Source: Opisthocomus hoazin
Taxonomy: Eukaryota; Chordata; Aves; Opisthocomiformes; Opisthocomidae
Direction: 5' to 3'
DNA: 64,000 bases
NCBI RefSeq assembly: GCF_030867145.1
Contig: NC_134414.1
Coordinates: 76,188,504-76,252,503, forward strand
Shown: positions 45,379-60,300 of the stretch, piece by piece
Layout: each line of letters starts with the position of its first letter
How positions within the stretch are numbered: position 1 is the first letter of the stretch
Position numbers and translations under genes: made by a program
The notes under the pieces: generated by a model
What the model was told of the DNA's origin: nothing
The model's input: the letters and a program-made list of their open reading frames with translations, nothing else
Databases searched by the model: none

Positions 45379-48300
45379 GTGAGCGGGGACGGGGCGGGGG
45401 GGCTCTGGCTGGCGGCGAGGGGCGGCGGTGGGAGGAACCCCCCCCCCCCCGAAAACGCCGCGGGGGGCCGGGGGTTTGCCCGTGCCCCCCGGCAGGGCGG
45501 CTGCAGCGGTGGCGGGCTGGCTCCCTTCCCCAGGCCTGCCTGTGGCTTGGTGGTCCCCTCTGCGCGGGTCTGCGAGGGGTGGGAGAGAGCTGCGAGCGCC
45601 AGGTAGCGCTGAAGCGCTCCTGGGTCGCGGTGGGAAGGCCGGGGGAGGAGGTTGGCTGGGCTGGCCGGAGCGTGCTGCTGGTCGTCGCGGAGTCGTCCGG
45701 GTTGGAAGAGACCTCCGAGAGGATCGAGGCCAACCGCTGAATCCGCAGCCTGCGGAAGGGGTCTGTGGCTCTTGCCGGGAGAAGAACCCAGGTGTTCCGT
45801 CGCTGCGGTCTCTGCTCGGCCTGTGGCACCGAAGCACGTAGCTGGGTTTTTATGAACGTGACAATAGCAAATGCTTAAACCGAAGGGGAAGAAAAAAACC
45901 CTCAAAACTCTGCTGTAAAATCTGTTTGCGTTTGCAGACTGCTGAGGAATTGGAAGGCCTTCTGAGGGGGGTGTAAAGGCAAAGCAAACGAAGTAAAAAA
46001 TGCTGCAAATGTGTTTCACGTGGTCCCGGTACAATGAGCTTGTTAATGCCCAGGCCATCGTTCTTGGTGGTGACGAGGTGGAAGATCAGGGAATGGTTGA
46101 AGTGGAACCATAATGAGTTTCTAAAGAGAACAAACTTACTTTCTTTAATGTAGTGAGCTGAAAATCTCAATTAAGGAGCTGTTGCTTCATAGCACGTATG
46201 ATATATTGGGTGAAAAACAAGTATCTCTTCTCAGAATACCAAGCGGCACCAACACGGAGGCTGCAAGTGTGATTACTGTTCCCCTTAGCCTGCTGCTTGC
46301 TTGGGTAGATCAGCCTGGCCCATCTCGTGTGTTCTTACCCCACTGTGAAAGTGGGGGTGGGATGCTATGTGAGATGTACCTTTGGTTTTGATCCCATGTG
46401 GCAGTTAAAGTACTTTGTCAGGTAATAATTCTTCCCGCTTTATCAGCCCTCAGTTTCTTTTTGTGGCTGTCACTCTGTATTGGCCAGGCAGTACAATTTT
46501 TTTTTTTTTCCTCCTTGTAGAAATTTTCTCATGTTCCTCTCCATGCCCTGTTGTAGTCTCTCATAAATACTATTTGCTCTTTTGTGGAATCTCTTTCTCT
46601 TTTTCTCACCTTTCTTATTTTACCAAATTTTTATGTTTTTTCTCTTTTCTGCTGTCGTCTCTGTGCTGCAAAAGACCTTCTTGGGCTTATGCTCAGGTTT
46701 GGACTTTGATATAGTTACATCTATCAGTGGTATAAAGAGAAGTGCTCCCTGACTGCTGGTTGGTTTTCTCTTCTTAAACTGGCAGAATGTTTGCTGATAA
46801 AAGCTCTACCTATGTAAAGAGTGTGATTTAGCATAGTATATATACAAGAATAAATTTGGTATTTAGTCTGGCTTGGGAAATGCAGGTTGGACCTCAGGAT
46901 GGTTTGGATGGGGCAGGAATATAGTAATATATCACAGTATAATCACTAGCTCTGCTGGAGTCATAAGTCTTTGTTTCATGGTCAAAACTTTCAAACATGT
47001 AAATATTTACATCTTTCAATGCACTTTGGTAATATAGGGAAGAATTACTGTTAGTGTTTTTAATCTCGGATTTTTTGAAGGGATGAAAAAACGTCTGTGG
47101 AAGACAGGCAAGGAAGAACGTGAAAGGTAAAGGTGTATTTTACAGGATCCAATTTTGCCATTCCTGTGAAGGGATCTGTGAACAGACACATGAGGAAACA
47201 AACCTTGCTTCTGGGAGGAGTGCTGAGAATAAATACTCTAGGAAATCTGCAGTGCTGTAACTAAGGAGTGGAGTTGTATGCATAAGAAACCTCCACTTAA
47301 TGGATTTGCAGTTAGTGGTACTGAAAATGATGTGAGATGGAACAACAGTTATGGCTGATAGAGGCACAGCCTAAATTATGTGAGGGTGATAAATGGGTAA
47401 CTTTTCTGATCTCCAAGTTTCATCTTTTCATTCTCCTTCTGAAAATATGGCCTTTGAGCTTTCTGCTGTGCATGTGATGCATATGTGCTATTGTTGGTGG
47501 TGGTTTTTTTGTTGTTTTTAGACTTACTCTAACCTGAGTAAAAAAACGATTCTTGATTAGGCAAATAAGTTATTTCCTCTAGCTGGTGTCAAAGTATTTG
47601 ATAAAGGACAAATATTACAAATACTCTGCAGTTCAGTTTTTTGTTTCTTTGTGAGTGTAGTAAGTAGAGATTTTATTTAAAGTTTTGGAACAGGAGAGTT
47701 GAGAGTTTGAATATGTAGCCTTGCGAGTACTGTCCCTCCTTCCAAAAGAAGGTTCTTCAAATATGACTCTACTGATGTCTCATGTTTTTCAGGCCTTTGC
47801 TCTCAGCCTGAATTATGTTGTTCAGAATGCTGGATGACTTCCCACCTCGTGGGAAGTAATAGTGAAACAACTTCACACGAGGCCGAGGAGGTTTTTTCCA
47901 GTGGAAGATACTCATTTGACCCGAGTGACTCAAGGAGTTGTACTTCAGTGACTGAACCTAAATAGTATAAACTTAAACTTCAGTTTTACAGCAATATAGA
48001 CTTTGCAGGCAGTCTTAACTCGGTTCATTTTTGGTGGCAGTTGGGAACTTGATACAATACAGAGGCTTCAAATTCCTTTCCAAAACCGGAATAAATATTG
48101 TAGGTGAATATTAGCTGGGAGTGGGTTGGAGCAGAGTCTGGAGTGGCAAGGTGTGGAGTGTTGTGGAGAGCAGACTAAGGAGAGCTAGAGACTCACTGCT
48201 GATCGAGAAATTGGGGGGAGGCAGAGATATACTGCAGTGGAAAGAAAAAAGGGTCTTCTGGTTCTGTATTTTTCCTGTTATACTTTATGCTGGGCATCCA

Positions 48301-51300
48301 GCCATCTCTGAATCGTCTCTCAAGCTAGGATTTGGTGATCCTGATCAGAACATAAGTTTGCTACTTTGAAGACTACAGAATAAAGTATGATTGTGCTTGA
48401 CAAATGGGGACGGGAGGAAGGAGGACTGGCTACAATAGTTTGAGATAGGTCTGGAGTGAAGCTTTGGTGCATGGCGTATGGGTTTAAGGGAAGCTCGGGA
48501 CATAACCTGAGTGTGTGACTCTGGCTACATGAAGAAAATAGTCTTTTGGTTTGGTGCAGCTTTGCCAAGACACACCCAATTAATTCTTTCCTTCGTTGTT
48601 GTCCTTTTTTTTTTATGCACGTATATTGAACAAAACAGATGTGAACGACTTTGTACTCATGATACTATAAGCTCTTGCCAGTGCCAGAGCGGCAGAGTTA
48701 GGGTTATTTTGGCATGTAGTTCAGCTCTTTGCTACGTTGCTTTCAGCACTACTTGGGATTCTCAAGTGGTGCATAACTGCTGTGTTACTGATGCTTTCTA
48801 CCAAAAGTTTCTGGTGCTGTACTACTGAAAGGACAAAAGTGAAGTCAGTGGCTTGTCGAACTCGGACAGTTACTGCATGATGTTGAGTTGCTGTGTTGTT
48901 CTAAGAAGCAGGACTAATGTCAGAATGCTTATATCTATTTTATATGTAAGAGTGCATGCATGCCTGGAAACCCGTGTGGAAGGAGATGTGTACCCATGTT
49001 GGTTACTTGACTGCTTGACTCTTCTGGTTACGCATCCTCCTTGAGGCAGGTGAAAACGCAATACACACGCCAGGGACTTGGTGAGGTGAGGCTGGGGTAG
49101 ATGGTTGAGACAAAGCTTATCACTGCATCGTTAGTGTACTGTTCTGTGTTTGGTAAAGAGCAGAGATATTGGTTTGGACCGGGAGCTAAAGAGAACATTC
49201 AGTGTTAATTATGGCAATATTCGTAGGATGCCTATGCTTAAATAGATCTAAGGACTTACCTCAAACATTTTTTTACCAAGGTGCTCCCAGAGGGAGCTTT
49301 CTGGTGTTTCTCATGAGGAAAAAAACTAGAGTATGTCTGCAGTTGTGTTCCGGATGATAGAAAATTGTCTTTATCTGTAGGCCTGAATGGGAATAAATGT
49401 GATGGTTTGAGATGCCTGGAATCAAGACCTGTATCTGTACTACTTTTTCCTCATCAGGAGAGTGCTGGTTTCCTTTTGCAAGAGAAGACTAGCAACAGTA
49501 GCAGTAAAACCGACCTTGGCACACTGGCAGAAAACATACCTTCCTTTTCAGTTTCAGATTTGGCCCCCTTTCCAGGTATCCTCTGCCAGTTCTCACTGCT
49601 TTATTTGGATGACTGTTAAAAAAAAAAAGGCGCATATCTGATTTCAAATCTACCTGATTCCATGGAAGCATCAATCAAATGTAGAAAAGAAAACAAGTTT
49701 ACCAGATTAAAAATGTGGTTATTTATTGCAAAATTAGAAAGTTCTAGAAAGGTAAAGCCAACAAAAGATACTCTCAGTAGATATGTGTATGTGACACTTG
49801 GAGTTCTTTTATAAGTGTGATTTGAAGTCTCGGAGTTGTGTTGCAGTTGGAGAAGCTGGAATGACTCAACAGCATCTCAGTCTTTGAATAATGTGTTTCA
49901 GAACAGAAGTCTAAAATTAGTGAGGAATGAGTTAAAGCCCTTAGTCTTACAGGCTGCTCAGGGCAACTGCCTCTCTGAGGCTGCTCTTGTTCCTTTTGTA
50001 ATAGTGGATTGCAATTATTTTTTTTTTCCTTCCCTTCCTTCTGTCTCGTGACCTTCAAGGCCATCATGTTTAGTTACATGTATTTTTAATGTCAGGTTCA
50101 TCACTAAGTCTTTAAAACTGTTAAAATGTTTTACTGTACACTTATTTAGAAATGTAGGTCGTACTTGTGTTAGTTCTAAAACTAGAAGGTGTCACGGTGT
50201 CTAGCAGCCATTGCACAACAGTGTCTTGACTTCCATTTTGAGGAAGTAACTGGCTGATGGTTGGACGTGCTGATGACAAAACAGAGAAGGGCGTTACTGG
50301 TTGTTGTGGGGTTTTTAAATACTGTTTTCTTAAAAATCATTCAGAGAACTAGATGGCAGGATTAAACTGACTCAGCTTTGGGATTGGGGAGGAAACTTCC
50401 ATTGATTGAAAAATCCAGGCTGCCTCTAATCTTGAAATTTTCCTTTCTTCCCTAAGCCTGAATGAACCTAAATCTTTCCACTGCTGTACCGTTCACAATC
50501 CATCCTTAGCCACCCTTCCTTCATGCAGTTGAGATTAAGGACATAGGACCTAACCTCCTGATTTAGGTATGTGGATAACAGTTCTCAGCAATGTGAGATA
50601 AATTTCTACCTTCACACGTTCTTTTCTTGTTAAGCCCCTGTGGGGTTGTGCAGGGTCAGAAAGCAAGGAGTGTTTCACACGCTCTCCTCTCTATGAGATT
50701 CTTGAGTCTCTCTGGTAACGCTGGTTCAGAGAGGAGAATAATATTAATTAACGAATTCTTAATATGCTTGGACTTGTGGTATCATGTGGATGGGCACATT
50801 GCTGGTGAGTTGAACTAATTAGTGGAGCCTCGTTGCTTGGGGATTTGTCCTGTTGGTGTTCAGCTCTGCTGCTTTGTGTCTCCCAGTGCACCCAGCAGGC
50901 AAGGCAACGTGTGCTGGGAGCTGTGTGGGCGCTGCTGGCCCACCCGCAGGGTGCCTTAGGAGAGGCACCACTTGGACCTTTCCCCAGCAGCATCTTTTCC
51001 TTTGTCTCTCCACACTGTCCTCACAACGTCCAGAAATGCAGCCCCGTTTGGAAAACCTGCTCTCTTGCTGGGCCTGGCAGAGGGGTACCATGGCTCTTAC
51101 AACAGGTGACCAGAAGTGGGGTGGTTGTGTAAGGTGAAGCTGAAAAGGGTGGCTGGCATTGAGATAGGAGGGTTGTTCAAATGATAAATGGAAGCTGTAG
51201 TTCTTCATCCCCAGCAGACCATCTGCGCCTTACAGAGGGAGGAGCTGCTGTATACAGAAGTGAAACTTCTGCACATTCTCCTTGGTGTGGTAGTGGAGTG

Positions 51301-54300
51301 GCCATGTTGGCAAGGTGTCGCAGCCAGAACAGTCTCAGCTAAAGGAGGGAGTTTTAACTATTTCAGGGAGATAACTTATTTTCTTAGTAGGCACAGAGGT
51401 GGGTGAGTCCGGAATGCTGCTTCAGGTTTTGAAAACTCCCCGCTTGATGTAATGTTATAAGTGAGGCAACCATTTCTTTTGGCACAGCTTGTCAGTAGTG
51501 GATCTAACACAGCCAGGAGGGAAAAAGGCTGGAAGTCTTCAGTGGGAGGTCTTGTTGCAGGTCGGTAATCTTGTGAATCTAAAAAGGTAGCTGGGACCTT
51601 ACAGCTTTACCTTTCCAGCTAGGAAAACCCCTCTCTTCTTTCTTCTTGCTCTACTTTCTCTCTGAGTCAAGCTTAGTTTCACTTTTTTCTCAGAGGCAGG
51701 AGTGCAAAGTAAGCTATAAAGTCGTGACGTATGAAGGGTGTATAGTAGTGTTGGTATGCACAAAGTAAGAACTATTAAAATAGAAATAACAGTGAAAAGG
51801 TGACATTTTTAACAAGTATGTTTGTAATTTATTTTGTAATGCTTAGGTTAGATATTTCTGAGACAATGCTGGAGATGTTTCCAGACAAAACTGAGTAAAA
51901 CTGTAGTCACAGAGGATCTTTGGTTTCTGCTGGTCAGTCTTGACAGTATCGTAATGGTTTTGGTAGCAGTATGGTGCTTAAAAGGTTTTTTTGCAATTGG
52001 GTGCTTTTTCATATGGATTGAGTGCTTTCAAGTTGTAATATAATAGAAAAATCCTTTGGTTCCATGCTCCCAAGAGAGTCCCAAAGTATTTCTTGACAAG
52101 TCCTTGTCATGAAGTCTCGTTATATTTTGAATATTGAGTATTTAAGAATCTCTAAGTATTTCAAAGTTTAATGTAATTTAATATTAAATACCTGAATCTT
52201 TTTTTCTCTTTTGGTTCACACATTCAGTGTAATTGTGCTATGGATTCAGACTTAATTGAAAGTGCCCCTTCGTGGTATTTACACACTGTCCTCAGCTGCA
52301 GCTGGAGTTCCTGCACTGCCAAATAAAAGGCCAGCTATTCCCGAGTTGCATATTAGAACTTCAGCAACTTCAGGATGAGATGTCTGTAGCTTGTCTTTTT
52401 TTGCTTGGTGTCCACATCGCACCTCACTGTGTGGAATGAGGAGCATAGGATCGTGAACAGCAAAGATGTGTCTGTTGAAGTTTCTTGTATTCAGGAGTTT
52501 CATAAAGTAAATAAAGACTTCTTTACTATTAAACTTGACGTAGGGGCTGCTATGCCTTAAACACTTGGTCATTTTCATATAACTTTGCTCCCTGATCTTG
52601 ACTGAAGAGGTCCAAATTACTAGCAAGCCGAAATTTTTACTGTGATGACTGACTGACTTTCTTTTTTCCCTCTCCAACAGGAACAGGAAATACAGTGGTG
52701 ATAATGGTTGGCTATCCAAAAGGAATAGAGATATTGGAGCCAGTACGAAGAGGGATTCCAGTTAAAATGGCTATTGTTGTTGGCACGCGACACGTGCAGG
52801 AATATATTAGTGGCCAGTCGGTTGTGTTCGTAGCCATTGCTTTTATCACCATGATGATTATATCGCTTGCTTGGCTCATATTTTACTATATACAACGTTT
52901 CTTGTATACAGGATCGCAGTTTGGAAACCAGGTAATTGGAGATGATGATGCTTTAGAGTATTTACCATCTGATGTCAAACTAGTTGCCCAACTTTGCTTG
53001 CTTATTGAAGCATTCTTGAAGATTTGTGCATTCTTGCTACTTGACTATCTGTGAACGCTACTCAGTAATGGTTGGTGAGGCTCATAAGCAGTATGCTAGT
53101 TATAATTATTAGATGCTCATATGAAGTTGTGGGAAATGTATTTAGCCACTTGTCAACAACTGAGTAAAGGCAGCTTTGTGTGATTTGTCACCTAACTTAA
53201 CTTCCTTCCTTTTGACATTAAAAATTATTTTCATTCTTTAGTAATTTTCATCCTGAAAGTACTAACTTCCCTAACCAGACTCTGAGAGAGACTGTGGTAA
53301 GCTTTTTTTTGTCTCAATAAGACCCACAAGTAGTTATGGCTAGAATTTTTGGTATGAAGCTATATGAAAACTACTTCTGATACTCGCAATCCCACCACTC
53401 CGCTGTAGCCTACCAAATGGCAGCAGACTAGAAGGAGCACGTGTGGTGAGATTCAGCTCTTTTGGATGGGGTGAAGTCCTGGGAGCGGTGGGAGTACTGG
53501 GAAGATCTGGAAGGAATAACTTTGCTCCTTAATTACCCCTTCCAGATCCTTGTTATGCTTCGATAGGTTAAAAAAAAAAGTCAGCTTTACTTTTTTCCGC
53601 TGAGGGAGGTACTTAATGGGAGAATAATTTAGGCTGGAAGGGACCTTTGGAGGCGATCTGGTTCAAACCCCCACAATGAAGAGAGCAACTTACAGGGAGC
53701 TGTTGAGGACCTAGTCCATCTGAGTTTTTAAAACGTCTTAGGGTGGCACTTTCCTGTGCTTTTCCGCTCTTGCAAGTAGGTTGAGTTCTTTCCATGGTCA
53801 TCAGCAGTTTTGCCACGGTTCTCCACTAACAGTGAAAAAGAAAGTTGCATTTGTTTTTCTTTGCAAGCAGTTCTCTGTTTTGGGTTTTACTCATCCTCAG
53901 TTCAGAACAACAACAACAAATTGTTTCAAATGACTGCTTATCGCGTGGACTTCCCCTGCCTTCTGTTTGAACATGTAGATTCTAGCTTTGGGGAAGAGGG
54001 AAGGGAACTTTTGTTTGCCTTCAGGAATCTGAGCTCTGATTAGGACTTACAGGATTCTTCTAGGAAAATACTTAATTTCTCATGTCAGTAACTGAGGGTA
54101 ACACATGGTGCTTCTGTATTGGTTAAACTTGCAGTCTACTTGAAGCGTTGGTTCCCTAGAATCTTTTTTACTAAGCTTTAAGTCTTAGAACTTATTAGAA
54201 TACTTTCAAGAAAATAACATTTGAGAAGTATTTATGGAAAAAGGAGTGTGGCTTTGTGTTGTAACAGCTGCTTGAAGAAAGTTGCTTCTCCCCATATGTT

Positions 54301-57300
54301 GGCTGTAGGATGGTTCATGCTAAGGGAAGTTTGAATGCTTTTTAAGTAGTTTTAAGAGCGTTTTTTGTAGGTTGAATGTGATGTTTCCCAGAAATATGTA
54401 CCACAGACTCTTAATAGATTTTGCCATTGGGCTTGACATCGAAGTGCTTATTAAATGAAACTGTGTAGCATTAGAAGGTTATACTGCTTTCCTCAATGCT
54501 GCTGCTTTTAAAACGGCCATTGAAAACAAAAACTTATATAGCTGTGTAAAGGTTGAAAATGTTGTGAGTATCTTGGTCAAGATATATCATTAGAAGTCTT
54601 AAAAGAATTTTGGAAACAAAAAGCCACTTTTCTAACCCAAATGTTATTTTGCTTGGCTTATTGACTCCAGTACAATTAAAACTTGGGAGTTAAGTATGCC
54701 ATGCTTTAAAGGAATTTACTGTGTAGCTGCTAAGTGAAGGTGGGTATCTTAACATTTATTTTAATGTCAGTTTAGCAGTAAAACTTTGGAAGGCCTCCTT
54801 GCAACTGAAGATGAAACAGGACTGTGCAGAAAACCCTGAGCTGAGAAGATGGAATAGATGACTACTGCTGGTTGTCTGACCATTTCCAGGAGAACTTTCA
54901 GACTAATATTTTTAATGCCATAAAAAAATTTTAAAAGTCCCCATTTTAAATCCTAGAAGTTTGTAAAATTATAGAGGTCATTGTAATGCTCATTACAGAG
55001 AAAAGCTGCCATTATGTTTTCCTGATTCCTTTATGGTATTTCATCAGTGGGGGCTGCAGCTCGACAGATCAACATCTGTTCCCTGGGAGGGTTTAGTTGC
55101 TCGATTTCTAGCAGTAGCTAGCACTTTGTATTGGAGTACAGTACTGCTTTCTTTTCTTGCTTCTCCTCTAAGCATAATTAGAACTGTTGCTGTATAGAAG
55201 TCCAGTATGGTGTCTCATGTCTGTTAAGCCTTTCTTGTCATCTCCTTTGCATAATGTGTCCTTTCAGTGCGAAGCTTTGTATAATGTGCGAGGCAGTGTT
55301 TAACTGTGGGGAAGCATTAGCATCCACCAGCAGCCTTTTGACCTGGTGGCTGGCTGTGGGCTGCCCGGCAGGATTCCACCTTCTCTCCAGTTTGTGCCAA
55401 ACATACCATGGGCTTGACTAACCAGAAGGTCAGGTTAGACAAGCGGCTGCGTCAGCTCTGATGCCTCTAAAGCCTAAAGTACTGACAGTTTTCTTGTGCG
55501 GGAAGACGCTTTATGCAGGCAGTCACGATACAAGGCCATGTGTGCCAGCTTGGTCCACACAGTTCTGCACGGATTGAGCCAATAGTAAGAGCACTATGCT
55601 TATGGGTAACATTTGCTGCTCTGCCCTGAGAATGAAAAACTTGCAGTTCTTCAACATCTGCTGTCTGGAAGTGTTGTGTAAGCAAATTGGCTAGCCAGAG
55701 ATTAGTCTTTAAATGCATTCAGAAGATGCAGTAATCCACATGGAAAGTATTTCAAAGCTTTAAAAAGCAACTCTTAAAACTAACTTGTGTGTTAACATTT
55801 AAAATCTTTATTCAAGGGGCATAGGAAAGAAACCAAGAAAGCAATCAGCCAGCTTCAGCTGCATACTGTGAAACGTGGAGAAAAGGTAATTGAGTGTCTC
55901 TGGTTATTGCTGTATGGTTTAGAAACTGTTGTTACATCCGTATAGAATTTAAACTAAAATTCTCACTGTGTAATTGTAGTATGACTCTTCAAATTTTAGG
56001 CTCATTTTAGCACCTTTGCTTAGAAGGCCGAGCTTAAAATTGAAGAGTTAAATTTGAACCACTTATGAAATGTGAGACTTTTGTTGCAAGTAATATCTGG
56101 TTATACAGAAAGTTACAGGAGACTACAGGGCTGATACTGTAAAGATGAGTAAACACTAATATCAGCACTTGAAAAAATCAACAAGTGGATTGCAAAATAC
56201 TTCCTAGGACCTATTGATTGCACAATTCTTATAGCTGATGTAATGTTTTCTTTTCTTAAAAGAGTGTCCATCTTTTTATTGATCAGAAGGCCTTAGAAAT
56301 CTAAAAAGCTTTGAAAAATGAAACACTTGTTTCATCTTCTGACATACAATACATTCAGGAGCTGTATAGACTTACTTGAAGCATAAATTTTTTAGAAGTA
56401 CATTTCTATGTATTAAAGCTATTCTAAAAATTAAAACAGCTTTTAAAAAGTTAGCTTTGACAGCATAATACAGCCATAGCTGTATTAGAATAGCTGAAGT
56501 AAAAAAAGCCAAGGTTTTCAAGGAAAATTTTATTTTAGTTGGAGTTTTGGGCAGCTCTGATCCCAGATGCTCAATGAGTTTGACTAGACTTCTACATAGG
56601 TATTCCCCCCCCCTCCCCCCGCCTTATTTATCTGTCTTTATTAGTTTTTACTTAAGGACTGATTTGATCAGAGATGAAAAAGAAGTATTAAGTGTTTCAA
56701 TCCATGAAGAAAGGATATTTGTGTGTAAGAACTTTAAAAGCAGTGGTTCAACAGAAGCTGTTGAGCTCAGGTCACATGCTACAGAGAATGTCCTTCATTT
56801 AGTAAATCAGTTTTGAAATGAAAAAAGCCCAGCTGACTTTGAACTTGCCTCTTTTCCTCTTATGCATTCAGCATCTTTAAGTAGCATTTTACGAGTATTT
56901 GTTACTTCTAATTATATTCTAAATTCCATCAAAAAGTAATCTATTTCAAGCTGTGAACAGAGGGATGTTCATGCTTCTGTTCATACAAGGGTGAGATCAG
57001 AGATCAAGAAAGATGGAATTAAACCAAAACTTGTGTAAAGCCGTATCAAAGCATAGTATCAGCATAGGAAGAAATGGATGTTATAGGGTCATGGTGGAAC
57101 CTATGGTGAGAACCGCAAGGAAGCTGTTAACCGCTTTTAAGTTGATGTTCAGTAAACCTCTAGAAAGGATTTGTATGATGAGATTTTTGTAGCGTAGCAG
57201 GTAGTTCCTTCCTGTCAATATATCCTTGACTAAAATAAATAAAATGGGGGAATTTAAATTGTGTAGTATGTTGGCTGTAACTACGAATGACATGTTAGTT

Positions 57301-60300
57301 AAGCGAAGGAGAATGAGATGAGATCAAATCTCTTTTTTAAAATAGAGGTTTTCTGCTTGGTGAATCATGTCTTCTGATTTGACTTGAATCGGCCTGCTAT
57401 CACATTTTATATAACTTGATGCAGAGGTACTTTCATGAACTAATGCAAATTTATCTGGAAATAGTTCTGTCTACTCTGTAAATGTGCATTTTTTTCTTTA
57501 TTACTTTTCAGCTGTTAAGATTGAAGGAGTATATTTCTCTTGTAGCACAGTACAGTCTTTCATTGTCACTTCACTTGGGGTTGAGGTATTTAACTAAAAA
57601 TAGGTCAATATTTTAAAAGTGCATTTGCTGTCATGTAGATCTTTCCTGAGAAGCTTATGGGATTATTGTAAAATGGACACTCATTTGGGTATGTGCTACA
57701 TATGGTATGCTTGGACTTTGCCTCTTGTACAGAATAAAAAATATTTGTTATAGAATAAATACTTGTCTTAACTTTGCTTATGTAAAAAAACAGTCTTAAT
57801 TTGGTTTACTTGAGAAGTTAAGGTATGATGTAAATTGGTAGCATGCAAAGGACAGAAAAACTTGCCTTGAACTTGAAAGTTTGCTTGCAGAGCTAATCCA
57901 TTTGAGTGTTTGTGGTAATGAAATTGAACTGCTTCAGTAAGCAGTAAACACAAAATATTTATTTTGTGGGGGGTGAAAGGGAAGAAGTTGGCCGACTGTC
58001 TGTTCTTCTAATACTTAACGTTTTATACAACCCAGTTAACATTGAATTATTTCCCTTCTATCTGGAGATATCCATGACATTTGCACTGTGACTATAAGCA
58101 TGGCTTCAAAAAGGCAGTAAGACTCGTTAGGAAAGATACTTAACCCTTAGAAAGAAACAAATGGAGGTAGGGAAATACTGCATGTTGACTTTATCTCTGA
58201 TGTGAGCTTGGAGAGAAGTCTTAAAAACGATCCCAAGTTGCTTACTTCAGTTCTCTTCTAGCTACCAACGGATATCTGCTAGGATGTGGTATTAAAAAAA
58301 AAAAGTGGAGAAGGGTTTTGAAGGATTCAGCCCCAAGAATCCTGTCGTACTTAAGCACTTGCAAGTCTTTGGGACCATCCGTTAAGAATTAGATTGTGTG
58401 CTTTCACCTAAGCTGATCTTTTTTAAAATGTCTTTGTGTTATAGTTACTTGAAACTGAAATTTTACTGTGCTTCCATGAGCAAAGCCCGTGTTTCAAGCT
58501 TAAATTACTTAAGGTACTGTGTATAGCTATTTAAATTAGAAAATCTGAGTTTGACTGCTTTTAATATTTGGTATCACTTGATCAAATCAACTCTTGATGT
58601 AATCTTGAATTAAATGAGGGAGATGCTTTTATTTGCTGAACCAGTTAATGCATTTTACATTCTGTAAAGCTAGCTATTATACAAAGCTCATTCTGTAATG
58701 AAATATGGATGTAATGCATTTAAATGTGTTGTCATCTTTAGGGTTTAGATGTTGATGTGGAAAACTGTGCTGTGTGCATTGAGAACTATAAACTGAAAGA
58801 CACTGTCCGAATTCTGCCATGCAAGTAAGTAGCTATAATTATTCTTTCCTCTTTAGCATGTTTTCCCTAATAAATACATCATGAGCTTTCTAGAAATTTC
58901 TGAAACTCTGGTGGCAGATCTGGGGCTGTGCTATTTGTATAGCCTGTTACATGTTGAAGGGCACTGGGAGACCATGCAGCGCTTCATATCTGTGCACGAA
59001 AAAGGAGCAACTGGGAGAAGTGTAGGAGTGAGGTAGAGCTTTCTTAATGTTAAGTTAGAACTGTACCCTGTTGAAATGGTAGCTTCGTGGTGTCCTCGTG
59101 GCTAGTAATATCTCTTATTTCAGAAAGCTAGCATGAAAAAAGAAAGCTAGCTTGAAAGAAAATGCTTCCAGAACTATGTCTGTCCTAGTAAATTAAGCAG
59201 TACCTAATTGTCAAGGTTATAAAGTAATGGGTTTATTTTTCAGTGTAGTAACGTGCACATCATTTGAAGGAATAGTGTTTCGCTTTCATGAGAAGTTCTA
59301 AAGGGCATTTCTTTCCTTTAGGCACATCTTCCATAGAACGTGCATTGACCCTTGGCTTTTGGACCACCGTACTTGTCCAATGTGTAAACTAGATGTTATC
59401 AAAGCTTTGGGATACTGGGTATGTTGCACACTTACTTTAATCTTCAAGTTAGAAGTACAGTGCAGGAGGCAAGACTTCATGTAACTGTTCAGAATGAGAA
59501 CAGTTGTTACTTGACGAGACTGAAGAAGCTGGGCAAAGATGCAAGAGTAGCTGAGTGAGAACCAGAAAAATAAGGGAATTTTATGGGTAAGAGCTTAAAC
59601 AGTGTATTGAGCAGCTTATGAATCCTCTGTGTACTCTTCTGTGATAACCATTTTTTTTCTATCTCCAGCTGTTGATAGTAAGGAAACTGAAGCAGAGGTG
59701 AGGCAATTTGCCCAAGCTGCAAAAATAGAACTAAATTCAGTAGATCTAGAGCATATATTTGGTCTTGTTGAGAACTGTGATTCAAAGGAAGAAATTACAG
59801 TTTTTCTATCTTGAGTGTTTGTGTACTTCCACATACGCCCAGTGTTTTATCCCTGTAAATAAACCAGTACTTAGAACCTTCCTAGAGACATTCACCAGAA
59901 ATTGGTTAAGTAGAGAAAATGATGTGCTCTCATTTCTTTCTGACAGCACCAGAAAAGAGAGATGAAGACACATGCGGTAGGTTGCTTGGTCACTGTTGAT
60001 AAATAGCCTTGAGTTCCACTAAGATGGCATAGGCATGAATGTACTTCTCTTCTACTGAACTACCGAGATCTTCAGAAAATAGGGCTGTTCCTTGGTTTCA
60101 GGCACCTTCCTTTCATAGACTAGGTCTGTGCTTTGATTAGCTTTTGTCTTACTTTCATCTTATTTTGTTGCAGAGACTTAGCAGATCTATGGAAGACTTT
60201 TATGAGCTATTTTTTTGTTCTGTCAGAGGTGACAATACTCTTGCTGTGTAATATATTTATACACATCAGAGTGTGGTGCTTCTGTGTATTAAGTCAGACT

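Larger units (their letters stand above)
44330..45700. promoter_or_regulatory. RNF149: RNF149 CpG-island promoter
   Basis: Extremely GC- and CpG-rich, containing clustered GC boxes (CCCCGCCCCGCC at about 44599-44630 and GGGCGGGGCGGGGCGGC at about 44702-44718). There is no TATA box. It spans the upstream region, exon 1 and the start of intron 1. Confidence 0.8.

Noticed and set aside
44568-46058. 496-codon antisense frame over RNF149 exon 1
   Set aside because: A mirror of a GC-rich exon with few stops: proline/arginine-rich low-complexity product and no family.
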